NCBI RefSeq assembly: GCF_041146795.1 | Contig: NC_135172.1 | Location: 12,886,137 to 12,950,136, forward strand | DNA length: 64,000 bases | Direction: 5' to 3' | Origin: Maylandia zebra | Lineage: Eukaryota > Chordata > Actinopteri > Cichliformes > Cichlidae | In this document: one piece after another, positions 1-10,891 of the stretch | How positions within the stretch are numbered: position 1 is the first letter of the stretch | How the letters are laid out: each line of letters opens with the position of its first letter | The notes under the pieces: model-generated | What the model saw: the letters and a program-made list of their open reading frames with translations, nothing else | Databases searched by the model: none | Told to the model about the DNA's origin: nothing | Made by a program: the position numbers and the translations under genes

Positions 1-80
1 CCAACACTCTCAGTTAAGATTAGTTTTCATGATTGTTGCCTCAAGGCCTGAGATCATGGTGGTGGGCTTGTGATGGACAC

Positions 81-413
81 ACATGGCTGAAACCTCTCCT
101 GTAGAGGCTAAGCCCAGGCTTGAAACCACTGGGGTGTTCGTTGGCAGGGGTGACGCAATGTCACTGGTATGCATGAATTTATTAAACTTGATACAGTCCA
201 ATAACTCCAGCCTTACTCATCTTGTCCTTCAGATTCTTTATTTCTAGGATTTAACAGCAGCGCAGCGGTCACAAACTGTTTGCTTCCTCCCGATCAACAA
301 CACAGCTGCCGCTAATTACGTGTGTCTACCTTAAATATCTTCACAAACTCAAAATGTGACCTCTAGCACCAAACGCTTGCTGCAGTTCTTGGTGTCAGAG
401 GTGACACACAAGG
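81..413 (-). repeat. Interspersed repeat abutting the broken rnf145 copy
   Basis: The left part (about 81-330) is clearly related to 8633-8850: both contain a block reading gtatgcatgaatt followed by the motif ccaataactccagc and later caacacacc or caacacag. The right part (about 341-413), read on the minus strand, matches about 70 bases of the repeats at 22360-22430 and 63480-63545, including gcaagcgtttggtgctagag. The composite therefore joins two repeat types. It replaces the place where the RING-encoding exon of rnf145 should follow. The family is not identified; a non-autonomous DNA element is my guess. Confidence 0.6.
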
Positions 414-414
414 T

Positions 415-1682
415 ATAGCACAGATGTCGTTATACTGCTCCAGCTGTGTATTGCTAGCTGTGGGGAGGCTTTTTATCTTGTTTACAGCATCTCTCCTGAG
501 CAGGAAGCTCTGCCAGCCCAGCTCGGCTCTGAGCCAGACGTTATAGTATGAGTGGACCAAGATGATGGTGCTTCCCATCATACTCCACTCGCCAAATACA
601 CTCTCTGATGCACCACAGCACACCGCAACCTGGTGAGGTAACAAATCACTGACAGTGAGGCAGAGACAGTGCTGATGCATTACATGACAGTGTTGGTTTA
701 CAGTCAGAACTTAGCAAAGAGTTGCTGTACGTGTGTGTGACACATACCAGAAACTCCAGCAATCTGTAGGTCCCATTTACACAATATATGACTTCATCCA
801 TGTTCTCCACTGGAGCTTTATGAAACTCCTCCACCATGAAGAGAACAACAGGTCAACAGAGTGCCAAGCACCTGGCGGTAGAGTGTTTCAGAGTTATTAT
901 GGAATTAAAAAACAAGCAAATATACATGTTTAATTATTATTGGCCTGAACTGTTTGGGTAGAGCAAGTTTAAACTATTTAATTTAATGTTTTTGCACACT
1001 GCGATGCGGTTGTGTGTTACCTGGAGAGAGGTGAGGATTGAGGAGGAGATGATGATGAGAAGCCAGAAGTCCGTGTGGAAGAACTGGCAGATCATAAAAG
1101 CCATGTACGCTGGAAAGATCAGCAGGAAGGGACAGAGAGAAACTGCACGGAAGTGCTTCCACAAACTCCTACGGGACGGGCAGCAAAACCAGCGTATGAG
1201 AAAGCAGTCAGGTTGATAACAGGCTTTGCAAACACACATTCAGTCAGATTACATTTATTGATGTCAAAAAGACAAACTGCCTGTTTAAGAATGAAGAAAG
1301 AAGGACAGTACACCGTAGTATTACTTAACTTATGATGTTAGCATGAGTTGTACTGATGACCATAGATAATGAATTCTGTGATAATTAACTAACTGCCCAT
1401 AGTTATTAATAGTTGTTTATGATCAGTAAAAAATAAAACAAACAGTGGGACACAGAGTTTTCTTAAAAATAAACACATGAAAAAAGTCTTTGGTATATTA
1501 TCTTAATTGCCTCTACATGCTCCCAGGGCTAGGACTCAGCTATCTCCAGCATGGACTGCAGGATGGAAGCAACAACAATAAAGAGGATGATAGAGAGGAG
1601 GAAGGCTCTGTGGATGACCTGCAGCTCAATGAGGCCAGTTTGGACAGCAAGGATTAGCAAGGTGATCCCTTCAGTCATCCCC
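415..1682 (-). pseudogene. rnf145: rnf145-like partial gene copy, frameshifted
   Basis: Read on the minus strand, four exon-like blocks encode the last membrane helices of the ER sterol-linked ubiquitin ligase RNF145 (TRC8/RNF139 family). They lie at about 1682-1535 (ITLLILAVQTGLIELQ), 1168-1021 (FPAYMAFMICQFFHTDFW), 871-748 (VENMDEVIYCVNGTYRLLEF) and 629-415 (HSYYNVWLRAELGWQSFLLR, ending NDICAI). Splice dinucleotides are mostly intact. Two breaks are visible. About 7 bases are missing after LEIA near 1530, giving a stop, and one extra base before MVEEF near 845 shifts the frame. The protein stops at the first residues of the RING, and a repeat follows instead of the zinc-binding exon. The N-terminal exons are absent. 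I conclude this is a non-functional fragment; family identification is firm, the exact paralogue less so. Confidence 0.85.
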
Positions 1683-1699
1683 CTGCACAGAGAGGAAAC

Positions 1700-2465
1700 A
1701 AATTAGAGCAACACACCACAATTATATGCCTTGGCTTTGCACTCAAGTTGGAGATCATATACACGTTTATCCAGACTTGACCTTTGGGTATACAATGTCA
1801 ATTATTTTATCCTATTAGACAGTTGTGTGAAATGCAGACATCCTTAAAGAACAGTGTAGTAGCGGCCGGTAATAAACCAGTCCTCATAAAGGAACAGTGC
1901 TCTTTAATGAATTCAGCACAGACTTTACATCGTAGAGGTAACAGGGAGACACAACAAGTTATCAGTTAGCCATCTAACTATACTCTAACTCTAAAACTTT
2001 TCCAACTCCACTTTACTCTTATTTCACGACACCACCCTCTAGTGGTGCAATATGGTACGATCATTACAGGACAACATCTCCTCTCTCTTTATGAAAAGAG
2101 TTCACCAAATAGCGTAGTACAGAAATAAAGTAATTCACTGTTTAGCAAGTCACACATACACTTGTGAACTTAAATGTCGCAATAGTTATACCATCAGAAT
2201 ACTACAACTAGCAAAGTTTAATAAGCCTGAAACTATATTGCACTCCTACGTAAAATGAAAAGAAATTATTATTCCAGTTTTTCCATGACAATTTTTTCTT
2301 AGTGCATTGGTGGCAGAAAATCAGTTCTTTTTAAACTCAAGATAGAACAAGTAATAACATTTCTCTAATGTTCTTTTTCAAGCAACCTATTATGCTACAA
2401 TATAGTCTTTGTGCCAGCGAGGCTTGTACTTGACGCGTGGCAGTCTTCTGGCAGTAGGTGAGCCA
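1700..2465. other. No gene recognised; AT-rich intergenic
   Basis: No coding block or known repeat was recognised. A sequence at 2033-2045 (ccaccctctagtgg) resembles the reverse of a CTCF core motif, but motif resemblance alone is weak. Confidence 0.4.
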
Positions 2466-2467
2466 GT

Positions 2468-2705
2468 CTGAGTGTGGTGCAGCCTAGCAGCTCAGTAGGT
2501 AGAGTGGTGGCCCCATGATCGGAAGGTCGGGGGTTCGACTCCACTGAACGGCTACCCTGAGGTACCCCTGAGCAAGGTACCGTCCCTACACACTGCTCCC
2601 CAGGCGCTGCACTGGTGGCTGCCCACTGCTTCACTGGGTGAATGGGTTAAATGCAGAGGAATTATTTCCCTATGGGGACTAACAAGCTCACTTTACACTT
2701 TACTT
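2468..2705 (+). repeat. tRNA-derived SINE
   Basis: The 5' part has a pol III internal promoter layout. A tRNA-like A box (tagctcagtaggtagagtgg in degenerate form) lies near 2485-2505, and a B box (gggttcgactcc) lies near 2530. A body typical of fish SINEs follows (ccctgaggtacccctgagc, then gtgaatgggttaaatgcag), and it ends in an A/T-rich tail. It is not a functional tRNA gene because no anticodon arm or acceptor stem closes. It abuts the Gypsy fragment on its right. Confidence 0.8.
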
Positions 2706-2709
2706 ACTT

Positions 2710-4945
2710 TTACACAGTGTCAGCGTTCTTTTCAGTCACTGGGCGACAGCGTGCTAGATGAGTGGCATTCCAACTCTTTCCATCACTCAGCAAGAAGGCA
2801 TTCAAGCCTTTGGCTTTTGTTACTGTTACAGGAGGGGTAAATCTGGGATGTCCTTTGGGAACATGGTGGGGTTTCCTTATCCTCACACTCTCTCCTGGTA
2901 GAAAAGAAGGTTTCCGTGCGTGACGCCTACCATCAGTGTAACGTTGCATTTTCAACTGATATTTCTGAACTGAGTGACGTGCAACGTATCCAGTGGAGAC
3001 ACAGCAGGAGGCAAAGGGAGTACATCCAGTATAGTACGCATCTTCCTGCCACACAGGAGTTCTTAGGGAGAGGGAAGTAGAGGGAAGTAGTTGCATGCGG
3101 TGTTGCACAGTAAACTTGAAGCCAATCCAGCACAGTCGCCTTCCATGGTTTCGACTGCTGGATTGATGTCTGGATACAGGTGCGGAGGGCACGATGAAAC
3201 CGTTCGATTGCTCCGTTTGCAGCTGGGTAGTAGACAGATGTTCTGCTGTGGGAGATGCCTCTATTCTGGAGGAATGAGGTGAACATTACAGAGGTGAACT
3301 GTGCACCATTGTCAGTTATGATAAGACAATGTTGGATAACACCTCCCACCCACTCCATGACATGTTGGTCAGTCACAGGAGCTCGTTCAGTGAGAGACTG
3401 AGATTACCGAAAAGCACCACTGAACGACACAGGAAATCATTCCTGCCTGTGGCCATCTCCCTGTACAACGCATCCACTTAACACACTGTTTGCTGCTACA
3501 ACTACACATGTTTCTTTTCCAAATATTTATTTATAAGTGACGTATGTATGTATGTATATATATGTATATATTGTACTATTCTTAGTTAGCGTATTGTCTG
3601 TCTTGTCTTAATGTTGGTTTAAAATGGAGCACTGTAACAAAAAATAATTTCCCCCAGGGATCAATAAAGTATTCTGATTCTGATTCTGATTCTGATGTTC
3701 TCTGGGTTGCCATGACGACTAAAGACAGATGAGAGGAACTGAATGACATCATCAGTAGTAGCATAAGGTGAAAAGGCAAGCTCAGGCCATTTGGAGTAGT
3801 AGTCAGTCAATGTTATGACGTATCTACAAGCAGGTATTGCAGTATCAAAAGGCCCAACAATGTCAAGACCAAGTTTTTTCCACGGTCCATCAGGCAGTGG
3901 GACGGGTTGGAGAGGAGCAGGATTAGTATGTGCAGTTTTGTCATTGGACTGGCAAAGGAGGCATGAGGTTATGGCAGACTGAACTTGTGAGTCCATTTTT
4001 GGCCACCAGTAGAGATCTCTTAATCTTTGTTTTGTGCGCACAATGGTGACTTTCATGTGCCAGTGCAATCAGTTTAGGTCTCACTGAAAGTGGTGCAATG
4101 AGCCTTGAGCCTCTGAGAACATAATCACTTAGGGTTGAGAGTTCATTACGGATTTTGTAGTAAGGTGCAAGCGTGACATCAAGTGCTTTGATTGAGGCAG
4201 GCCAGCCACTTTGTATTTGTGAACGCAAAGCAACCAGTTCAGGGCAAGTTGAACAGGCAGAGTCAAAGCCCGCAACTGGAAGTGAGGACATGGCAGCAGA
4301 AACTTGGGCTACCATTTCATGATCTGAATCTGATGTGGAATGGGAAGAAACGGGCAGGGGCAGGCGAGAGAGACAGTCAGCTGTATAGTTCTGAGAACCT
4401 GGGCGGCAAATAACATCATAGTCAAAACACAGGAGGCGGGCAGACCAGCGGGCGATGCGCATGCCAACCCTATTAAACCCTTTGGTGCTCAGCAGCGTTG
4501 TCAGAGCTTGGTGGTCTGTCCGCAGAGTGAAACGTCGGCCCCACAAATACGTTCTCCATTTCTCTGCAGCCCACACACAAGCATAAGCTTCTTTTTCAAC
4601 AGTTGAGTACTTTTGATCTGTTGCAGACAGTGTGCGGTAAGCAAACGCCACAGGTTTTTCTGTGCCATCAGGTTGCACTTGAGCAAATACAGCACCAAGC
4701 CCATAGTCACTTGCATCAGTAGAGATCACAACACGCAAGGCAGGGTCAAACAGTGCCAGTGCAGGACTATTCACCAGGAGTTTTTTTACTTCTTCAAAGC
4801 TCGCTTGTGCACCTGAAGTCCATGTGAAAGTGTTCTTGTCGTTAGCACAGCCACACATAGGGGCTACAACAGTTGCAAAGTTTGGCAAAACTTGGAGTAC
4901 CATGACACCAAGCCCAGGAAGGATCTCAAACTGAGGGAACTGAGG
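2710..4945 (-). mobile_element. Ty3/Gypsy pol fragment (RT end, RNase H, integrase)
   Basis: Reading leftwards from 4945, the blocks are: the end of the reverse transcriptase thumb (GLVSWYSKF in a shifted frame, then LPNFATV); RNase H (4800-4420) with STDASDYGLGAVF, the catalytic-type TVEKEAYAC, and LRTDHQAL; and the integrase H2C2 zinc region and core (about 4060-3700, WWPKM, CLLCQ, LDIVGPF, DYYSKWPE). Beyond an inserted LINE, integrase resumes (3376-3090) with TDNGAQFTS and NGAIERFHRALR. A C-terminal segment follows (2950-2710, PGESVRIRKP). Frameshifts near 4885, 4085 and 3090 and the LINE insertion make it inactive. No LTR or gag was found, so it is a truncated relic. Confidence 0.9.
3377..3697 (+). 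mobile_element. 3' end of a Rex1/CR1-like LINE inside the Gypsy integrase
   Basis: A continuous frame from about 3381 encodes the last residues of a LINE ORF2 (RLRLPKSTTERHRKSF, then LPVAISLYNAST and a stop at about 3479). A 3' UTR follows, ending in ggatcaataaagt and a (attctg)n tail at 3670-3697. The Gypsy integrase reading frame is interrupted exactly here: HGNPE lies to the right and the catalytic DNG segment to the left. The LINE is severely 5'-truncated, as is usual for target-primed insertions. Confidence 0.8.
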
Positions 4946-5194
4946 AGGATTAAAGGGGCAGCACAGCAGCGTTTTGGAAAATAGTGTAAAGGCTTTTCAG
5001 GAAGCTTTTAGGACGCTGTGAAAATACTGAATTTGAATAGTGGAGGCTAGAAGTAGTGAATGTATCCTTCCTCTCTATCATTAGATGGAGAGAGTGTACA
5101 AAGGCCGGCATAGTGTGGTACCAGAGCAGGGCTGTGTGTAAAGCACAGCCAGGCAGCTGAACACTGTATTGTTCTCTATTTTGTCCTCTTTGAG

Positions 5195-6217
5195 CGGGAG
5201 ACGAGCCACCACAGCTGGCAACACCTGTCAGTGAACACATTCAGGATGAAGATGGGCCACACGTCACGAAGCTGCCAAATGCCTTCATGCTCTATCTCAA
5301 AGAGCAGAGGCCAAAGGTCATTGCTGAACTCAACATCCCTGGAAGTGCAGCCGGAAATGCAGTGGTGGGACAGAGAGTAAGTGTGTAACTCTGCATACAT
5401 TTATGCATCTGTTAATGTTGTCTGCTCATGTTTTTGCATGTGTCCCAGCTGTCCTGTAGTTATGTGTAGTAGCAGTGCTCACAGTGTGTTCTTATGATCT
5501 TCTGTCCACAGTGGAAGTCGCTTTCAAACGACCAGAAAGCCAGATATTTCAAGCAGGCTGAAACAGAAAGACAGAATCATGCCAAAGAGCATCCAGCCTG
5601 GTCGACCAAAGAAAACTATGTATGTCCAAAGTGCCAACATGCAGTTCCTACATGTGTGCATCACTGCACTGAATGATGAAACAGTCACTGCACAGAGTTT
5701 GTATCAGCTAATGAAAACTCTGTGTTTGTTTTCCTCATTGGACTCCCCTGTTGCAGCCCTTCAGTTCCAGACAGAGGAAGCCTTTGTCGCAGACAGTGAG
5801 GAAGAACTGCTGTCAGTGCTGGAAGAGCTCGACCCCCTCCCCATCACTGCGCAGTCTCAGCAGCCCTCACCCACCCCTGCCTCTCCTGTAGATGCCTCTC
5901 AAACTGCATCAGTTCAACCCCGAGTTGAATTATTTCAAGACCGAGATGAGCCCATCTGTTTTGCTGAAATCCAAGAAGACATGTGGTCAGTGCTTGACTA
6001 CCTCCCCGTCTCTCAGCAGTCTAATGTGCTCTCCTCTCCTCATTCACACAACTACTCGACTCCTAAACAAAATCTCATCTGTCCTGCTGATTCCCCTCCA
6101 TCCAAACTGGCGTCCTCCCCTGTTGCATTCACTGAATTGCCGTCAACAACCCCCATCTTTTGCCAACTAATGAAAAACAATAATTTCATTATAGACGATT
6201 GGACCGATTTCAATTGA
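5195..6217 (+). CDS. TCF/LEF-type HMG-box gene (partial model)
   Basis: Two exons encode one HMG DNA-binding box close to TCF7/LEF1. The exon at 5195-5376 has LPNAFMLYLKEQRPKVIAEL and ends GQR before gtaagt. The exon at 5512-5619 has WKSLSNDQKARYFKQAETER and ends STKENY before gtatgt. The join is in phase and rebuilds the usual box of about 70 residues. A third open stretch (about 5757-6217) starts after cccctgttgcag and encodes an acidic, Ser/Pro-rich tail ending DDWTDFN. Its frame does not follow simply from the obvious donor at 5620, so the splice is uncertain. The basic tail that normally follows the TCF/LEF box and the N-terminal beta-catenin-binding region were not found. It is probably a divergent or partial TCF/LEF relative in the nucleus; paralogue not assigned. 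Confidence 0.7.
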
Positions 6218-6258
6218 ATTAAACTGTTACTCCTGTTATTTCAACATCTGTCTTTGTA

Positions 6259-6264
6259 AATAAA
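6259..6264 (+). promoter_or_regulatory. Candidate polyadenylation signal
   Basis: AATAAA lies about 45 bases after the stop codon of the HMG-box gene's last open stretch, which fits a very short 3' UTR. Confidence 0.5.
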
Positions 6265-6269
6265 TGAAA

Positions 6270-7005
6270 AAACAAACAAAAGATGCTTCTGTCATAAGTT
6301 ACAGCAGGATGAAACAACCTTCATGTAGTTCTTGTTTTTAACACTGCAAACCTTCTTTAGTTCTTTTGTTTCCTTTCATATTCAGCACACATCTGTCAGT
6401 GTCCACTAACTGTCAGGGAAAAGCCAGATAAAAACACTGTGGGGTCTTTTGGGACACGTGCTCGTTGGGTTTACTCATAGATATCAGAAATGATCTGTTC
6501 TGTATTCAAAGGATACACGAAGGACGTTTGTATTAAATGCAATATAGCGACTGATCATATGCTGCTTTCTTTGGGGGCTTTTCACCACCATGTTACACAA
6601 ATCCAGTTTCTAACTGAAAAGAAAATCCTTCACCATTTTCTAATCAAATTCCCTGGTTTCCCATGTCAGAGATGTCATGGCTGAAAGGATCATCGCATAT
6701 TGAGCTCAAAGCTAAACTCTTGTGTAGGGCCTCTTTCCATGTTGCACCATTCATTTTAAAAAGTCCTGGTAACAAGAGACAGAGGTGACTTGATGTATTA
6801 CAGTTACTTCCCAATTTACAGAAATGATGTGACTTCTGACATTTTCCTAGCAGGAAATGTGCTACTGTGGGACACTGAAAGAATAAACAGCAAGGCACGT
6901 TTTGTTTTAATAACTTTTCTTTACTTCATTTGTATGAACTAGGTTTACCTTACAAAATCTTATACTGTATATAATGTTTTATGTTTAATTCATGTCAATG
7001 TCAGC
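6270..7005. other. No gene recognised
   Basis: Spacer between the + strand HMG-box gene and the 3' end of the - strand serpin. Only short shadow frames are present. Confidence 0.5.
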
Positions 7006-7011
7006 TCGTGT

Positions 7012-10000
7012 TTACTCGGGTGAGCAGTACCGGCCCACAAAGAGAATGCTCTTGGTGGGTTTATGTCGGATGAAGAAGATGAAGGGATGGTCGGCAACAA
7101 ACTCAGCGGGAATCGTTATAGAGCGGACTTCCATGTCAACCCCAGTGGCAGCAGCAGCCTCAGCTCCTTCTTCATTTACATCCACGAAAGCCTTGTGGAC
7201 AACTTTGGACACTATCAGGTCATTTGCTGGAGACATTCCTAGTAGATGAAGAGCCCAGAAATCAGTTGTGTTTTATTCTTTAACAGATGATGTTTTGCAG
7301 TTTTTGTGCTCTCAATATAACTGTATAATTGATTCAGTGTGTCTCATTGGTGCAATATTTCTCACCAGAGAAGTCTCTCTTGTAGATGTCAAAAGCGTTC
7401 TCCATTCCCATGTTGGTCAGGATTTTCTCCAAGTCATACTTCTCCTCCATCTTAAATCGAGGGAGCTTGACATCAACCTCGTTGGGGCTCATCATGTCTG
7501 GGCGAGTCCAGTCCACAAAGTTCTGATAGGTCAGCTCCTTCTCCAGCTGTGTGGATACAGTGTCACTAGCTTGTCTGATTGAAACTGGACATTAAAGTAC
7601 TGGTAAGTGCATCTTACCTTTTCCAAGCCTGTGGTATCATCTTCTATGTCATTAGGCAGGAATATGAGCATGCTGAGGTCATTTCCTTTATACGGCATCT
7701 CAAGAATCTGTCCAGAAACATTGTTTTTATTTATTACTCCATCAAAGATGATCTGACTTCCTAATCTAGAAATTTAGGCTGATATTTGTAAAAGACAAGT
7801 TTTAGATCATGCTGGTGAAATCCTGTAATAAGCTGAAAGTGATGGATGTTACCTTGCAGTTGGCCTCAGGAATGGTCGCAAAAGGAAATTTACTTTTCTG
7901 CTGCATCATCTTCACCGGCTTAGTGTCGTTCTGAAAAATAGGGGAGACAAGAGAAATGTTTTTTGTGTTTAGTCTCAAAATGATCTCAAAAAGTTCTGTC
8001 ATGGTTTTATTCCAGCCATTGAGTGGATTTGGATGTAGAGCACACGTCACAACACAACTTGTTCTTGTTAGCCGAAGTTTGTGATGTGCTGTTGTTTGAG
8101 ATTTATTTGAGAACTTATTGGATATTACATGAATAATAAACTGCATTGCATAACTGCATAAAGTTGGAAAGTGATCGTCCTAAAAGCACGATTTTATCCC
8201 CTCAGAGCTCCAGGCTTTATGTTCTCATTCAGCAAAGTCCACAGCTCGTTTGTAGTATGACAGATCAAAGTATAACTGCACCATCCTATGCTGCCTTTCT
8301 GCACTGTTACCTTGTTCAGTCGAAAATGCACATCAGCAGTCTTCTCCTCCTTAAACTGCGTGTTCCAGCTGCCCTTGAAGTAAATGGCATTCACGAGAAC
8401 CAGCTTCGTCAGGCTACCCACTGCATCCTGGCTTAGCAAGTCCTTGATTTTATCTGGTAAAAAGGATTTATGAAAACTATTAACTATTACCAAAGATGCA
8501 CTAGTTACTGTACAACATCTTCAGCTATAAAATCAGAAAACAGGGCAACAGCAAGATGGTTTTTATTTTAAAAAAAGGGGAAAAAGCTTTATGATCAGTA
8601 TAACAGGGAACAAAAAACAAAAATTCAAGCGTAGGCTTGAAGCCACTGAGGTGGTTGTTAGCGGGGGTGACGCGATGCTTCTGGTATGCATGAATTAATT
8701 AAACAGTCCAATAACTCCAGCAGTACTTATCTTGTCCTTTTTGGTCTTTGTTCCAAACATTTTAAGATAAAAGCGCAGCGATCACAAACGTTTTGCCTTC
8801 TTATGATTAACAACACACCTGACGCTGATTACGTGCGTCCACCTTAAATACCTTACATAAACCTACCATACAGGAACTTAAAAAGGTGGAATCCTCAGTG
8901 GTGCTTGGTGCCACACCCTCAGGGACTTTAATGTTATATAAAAACACTGACAGCTCAATATCTGCCTCAGTCACTCTCCCTGATCCAGCTGAGTCACCAA
9001 TAGGAAAAATCTGCTTTTCACAGGAACTTGGTAACAGCAATAAGAGAATACGTAGTTATTCCAAGAAGATATCGTCTCTCTCCCATATATAACATCTTAT
9101 TGGAACCGATATGTTCCAGATATCAAGTGGAAGACAGTCTGGATGGTCCCCCATAAATATTTGATTGTAAATAAGGTGAAAGAAGTCTCATTTAAAATTC
9201 TACATAAATGTTATCCAGCCAGTCACTACATGGTCAAATGTAAAAGGGACATAAATACTAATTGTACTTTCTGTGGGGATCATCCAGAAACTGTGACGCA
9301 TCTTTTTTGGTACTGTTCTTTTACACAGAGATTCTGGAAGGAATTTAGCAGGTTTGTTATTGTCCATATTTTAAGGGAGTTTTCTTTACGATGGGAAAAT
9401 GTTTTATTCTGTTTGTTTAAGTTCCCCAAGAAGTATGAGAAATGTTTTTTATGATGAATTTGTTCATACTTTTAGCTACATTTTTTATCCATAAATGTAA
9501 GTTTACTAACAAAACACCATATTTCTGTCATTATTTTAAGGATGTGGAAATGTACATACAATCAATATCAGACTCCACCAACACAAAGGCTCTCAAAACA
9601 ATACATGTATGTGTATTCTTATAATTGTTACCTTTTTCTTTTACTCTTGGCTTTTTGTGTTCATGTTCTGTTGTTTTGTATACTTCATCTGTTCGTATGT
9701 TGTATACTCATTGTTTGTTAAATAAAGTTTAAAAAAAAAAGAAAAAACTTAAAAAGGTTACCTCTAGCGGCAACATGAGGTATCAACCCAAAAATGGCTC
9801 CTACAAAAATAATGGGATTAAGATTGTCTCATTTCCAGCAGGTGGCACCACAGTCCTATAACCCTCATAGAAAGTCCTTGTATCCTATTATTATAGATGG
9901 TAGATTTATAAATGGCCTGTATTTGTATCGCGCTTTTATAAAAACAATGAATGAATTTCCTGCTGCACTTAAGATAATATAAAGATATAGAATCAATAGC

Positions 10001-10451
10001 AGCCAATCCTAAATGGGCCTGAAAAATAAAAATATGTTAAAGACACAAGTGATCAAAGTAGAAGTACCCATCACATAATATAATAAGAATAGAAGAATTG
10101 GCCTGCTATTTACAGCAACATACTGCTGTGATGGTTTTATTAATAGCATGAAACCAAACAGTAAAACCCAGAGATAGTGCTGCTTAATACTGAATAGAAA
10201 TTAGACTGGAAGAACTGGAAACAGAAAATAATGTGGACGGTGGACAATCCGGTAATAATGTCTCAACTGAACACAACACAACTGATCCCCAAGGATTTAC
10301 AGTGGAGATCATTTAAAGTTACATTATGCTTACCTTGTGTCTGCTTCTCCACCCAGCTGTTGATGTGGACCCTGGCCTCCTCTGCATTTCCTTTGAAGTC
10401 CACAGACTCGAGCTCAGCGTTGTAATGCTTTTTGGTGCCTTTTAAAAATTC
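7012..10451 (-). CDS. Clade-B serpin, last six exons only
   Basis: Six exons with good splice sites lie at 10451-10334 ([20 protein letters not shown]), 8453-8311 ([20 protein letters not shown]), 7930-7853 ([15 protein letters not shown]), 7707-7618 ([19 protein letters not shown]), 7546-7366 ([20 protein letters not shown]) and 7238-7012. The last has the hinge [11 protein letters not shown] and ends FVGRYCSPE, then stop. Exon sizes (118, 143 and 78 nt) fit the SERPINB layout. The small-residue hinge fits an inhibitory serpin. Counting from P17 Glu puts the P1-P1' bond at Arg-Ser (sequence VRSIT), suggesting a trypsin-like target. There is no signal peptide in what is present. The first exons (start codon, helices A-D) are missing; upstream there is a LINE and then kif1b. 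It is closest to SERPINB1-like leukocyte elastase inhibitors by family knowledge. Confidence 0.85.
8633..9790 (+). repeat. Second copy of the 81-330 repeat, split by a LINE
   Basis: The stretch 8633-8887 parallels 81-340 (shared tatgcatgaatt, ccaataactccagc and ttaaatac). It resumes at 9746 with acctctagc as in the first copy. The Tx1 LINE at 8888-9745 sits between the halves, so the LINE is younger than this repeat. Confidence 0.6.
8888..9745 (+). mobile_element. 5'-truncated Tx1/L1-type LINE with 13-bp target duplication
   Basis: The region encodes the C-terminus of the same ORF2 family as the element at 37381-42388, with frameshifts (near 9090 and 9453). Shared segments include [13 protein letters not shown], the zinc-type [16 protein letters not shown], and [11 protein letters not shown]. 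It ends with aataaagttt and a poly(A)-rich tail. The 13-mer aacttaaaaaggt stands immediately before it (8875-8887) and immediately after it (9746-9758), a clean target-site duplication. It lies in a serpin intron, sense opposite to the gene. Confidence 0.9.
9791..10330. other. Serpin intron remainder, no feature recognised
   Basis: AT-rich intronic sequence on the coding (-) side of the serpin. No exon-like block was recognised. Confidence 0.4.
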
Positions 10452-10891
10452 CTGGAATTGTGAAAATAAGTCACTCGAAACGGATTCAACAAACTACGGA
10501 GACTTCAATCAAGTTCAGTCACTGTGTTAAAACATTTTCAGTCCTTTGGATGCAGTTGAAGCTTGAACTAACCAGTCAGCCTTTGTCTAATAAAAGATTA
10601 AAGCAAATAGCTTGTTGGATGCCAATTTAAGTAGCCAGCATAGAAAAATACACAGATTGTGGGTAAGCTGGTTTGTAACGTTTCGGTTCAGATGGCAGCA
10701 GTTTTTGCTGACAAATGTAAGTTTTAGTATTTCTAAGTATTAATAAATTATTGTTTTACTCCTTTATATATTTCTTTATACTATTTGCAAATATTTTAAA
10801 AGTTTAATCTGCTGTGATGACTGGAACACAAAGGAGAGAAATGGTGCCTTGTCTCTTGTTATGAACTGTAAATAGCTAAGTGCTTAGAGCA

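Noticed and set aside
2485-2545. Possible tRNA gene from A and B box motifs
   Set aside because: The surrounding sequence is a SINE; no complete cloverleaf can be drawn.
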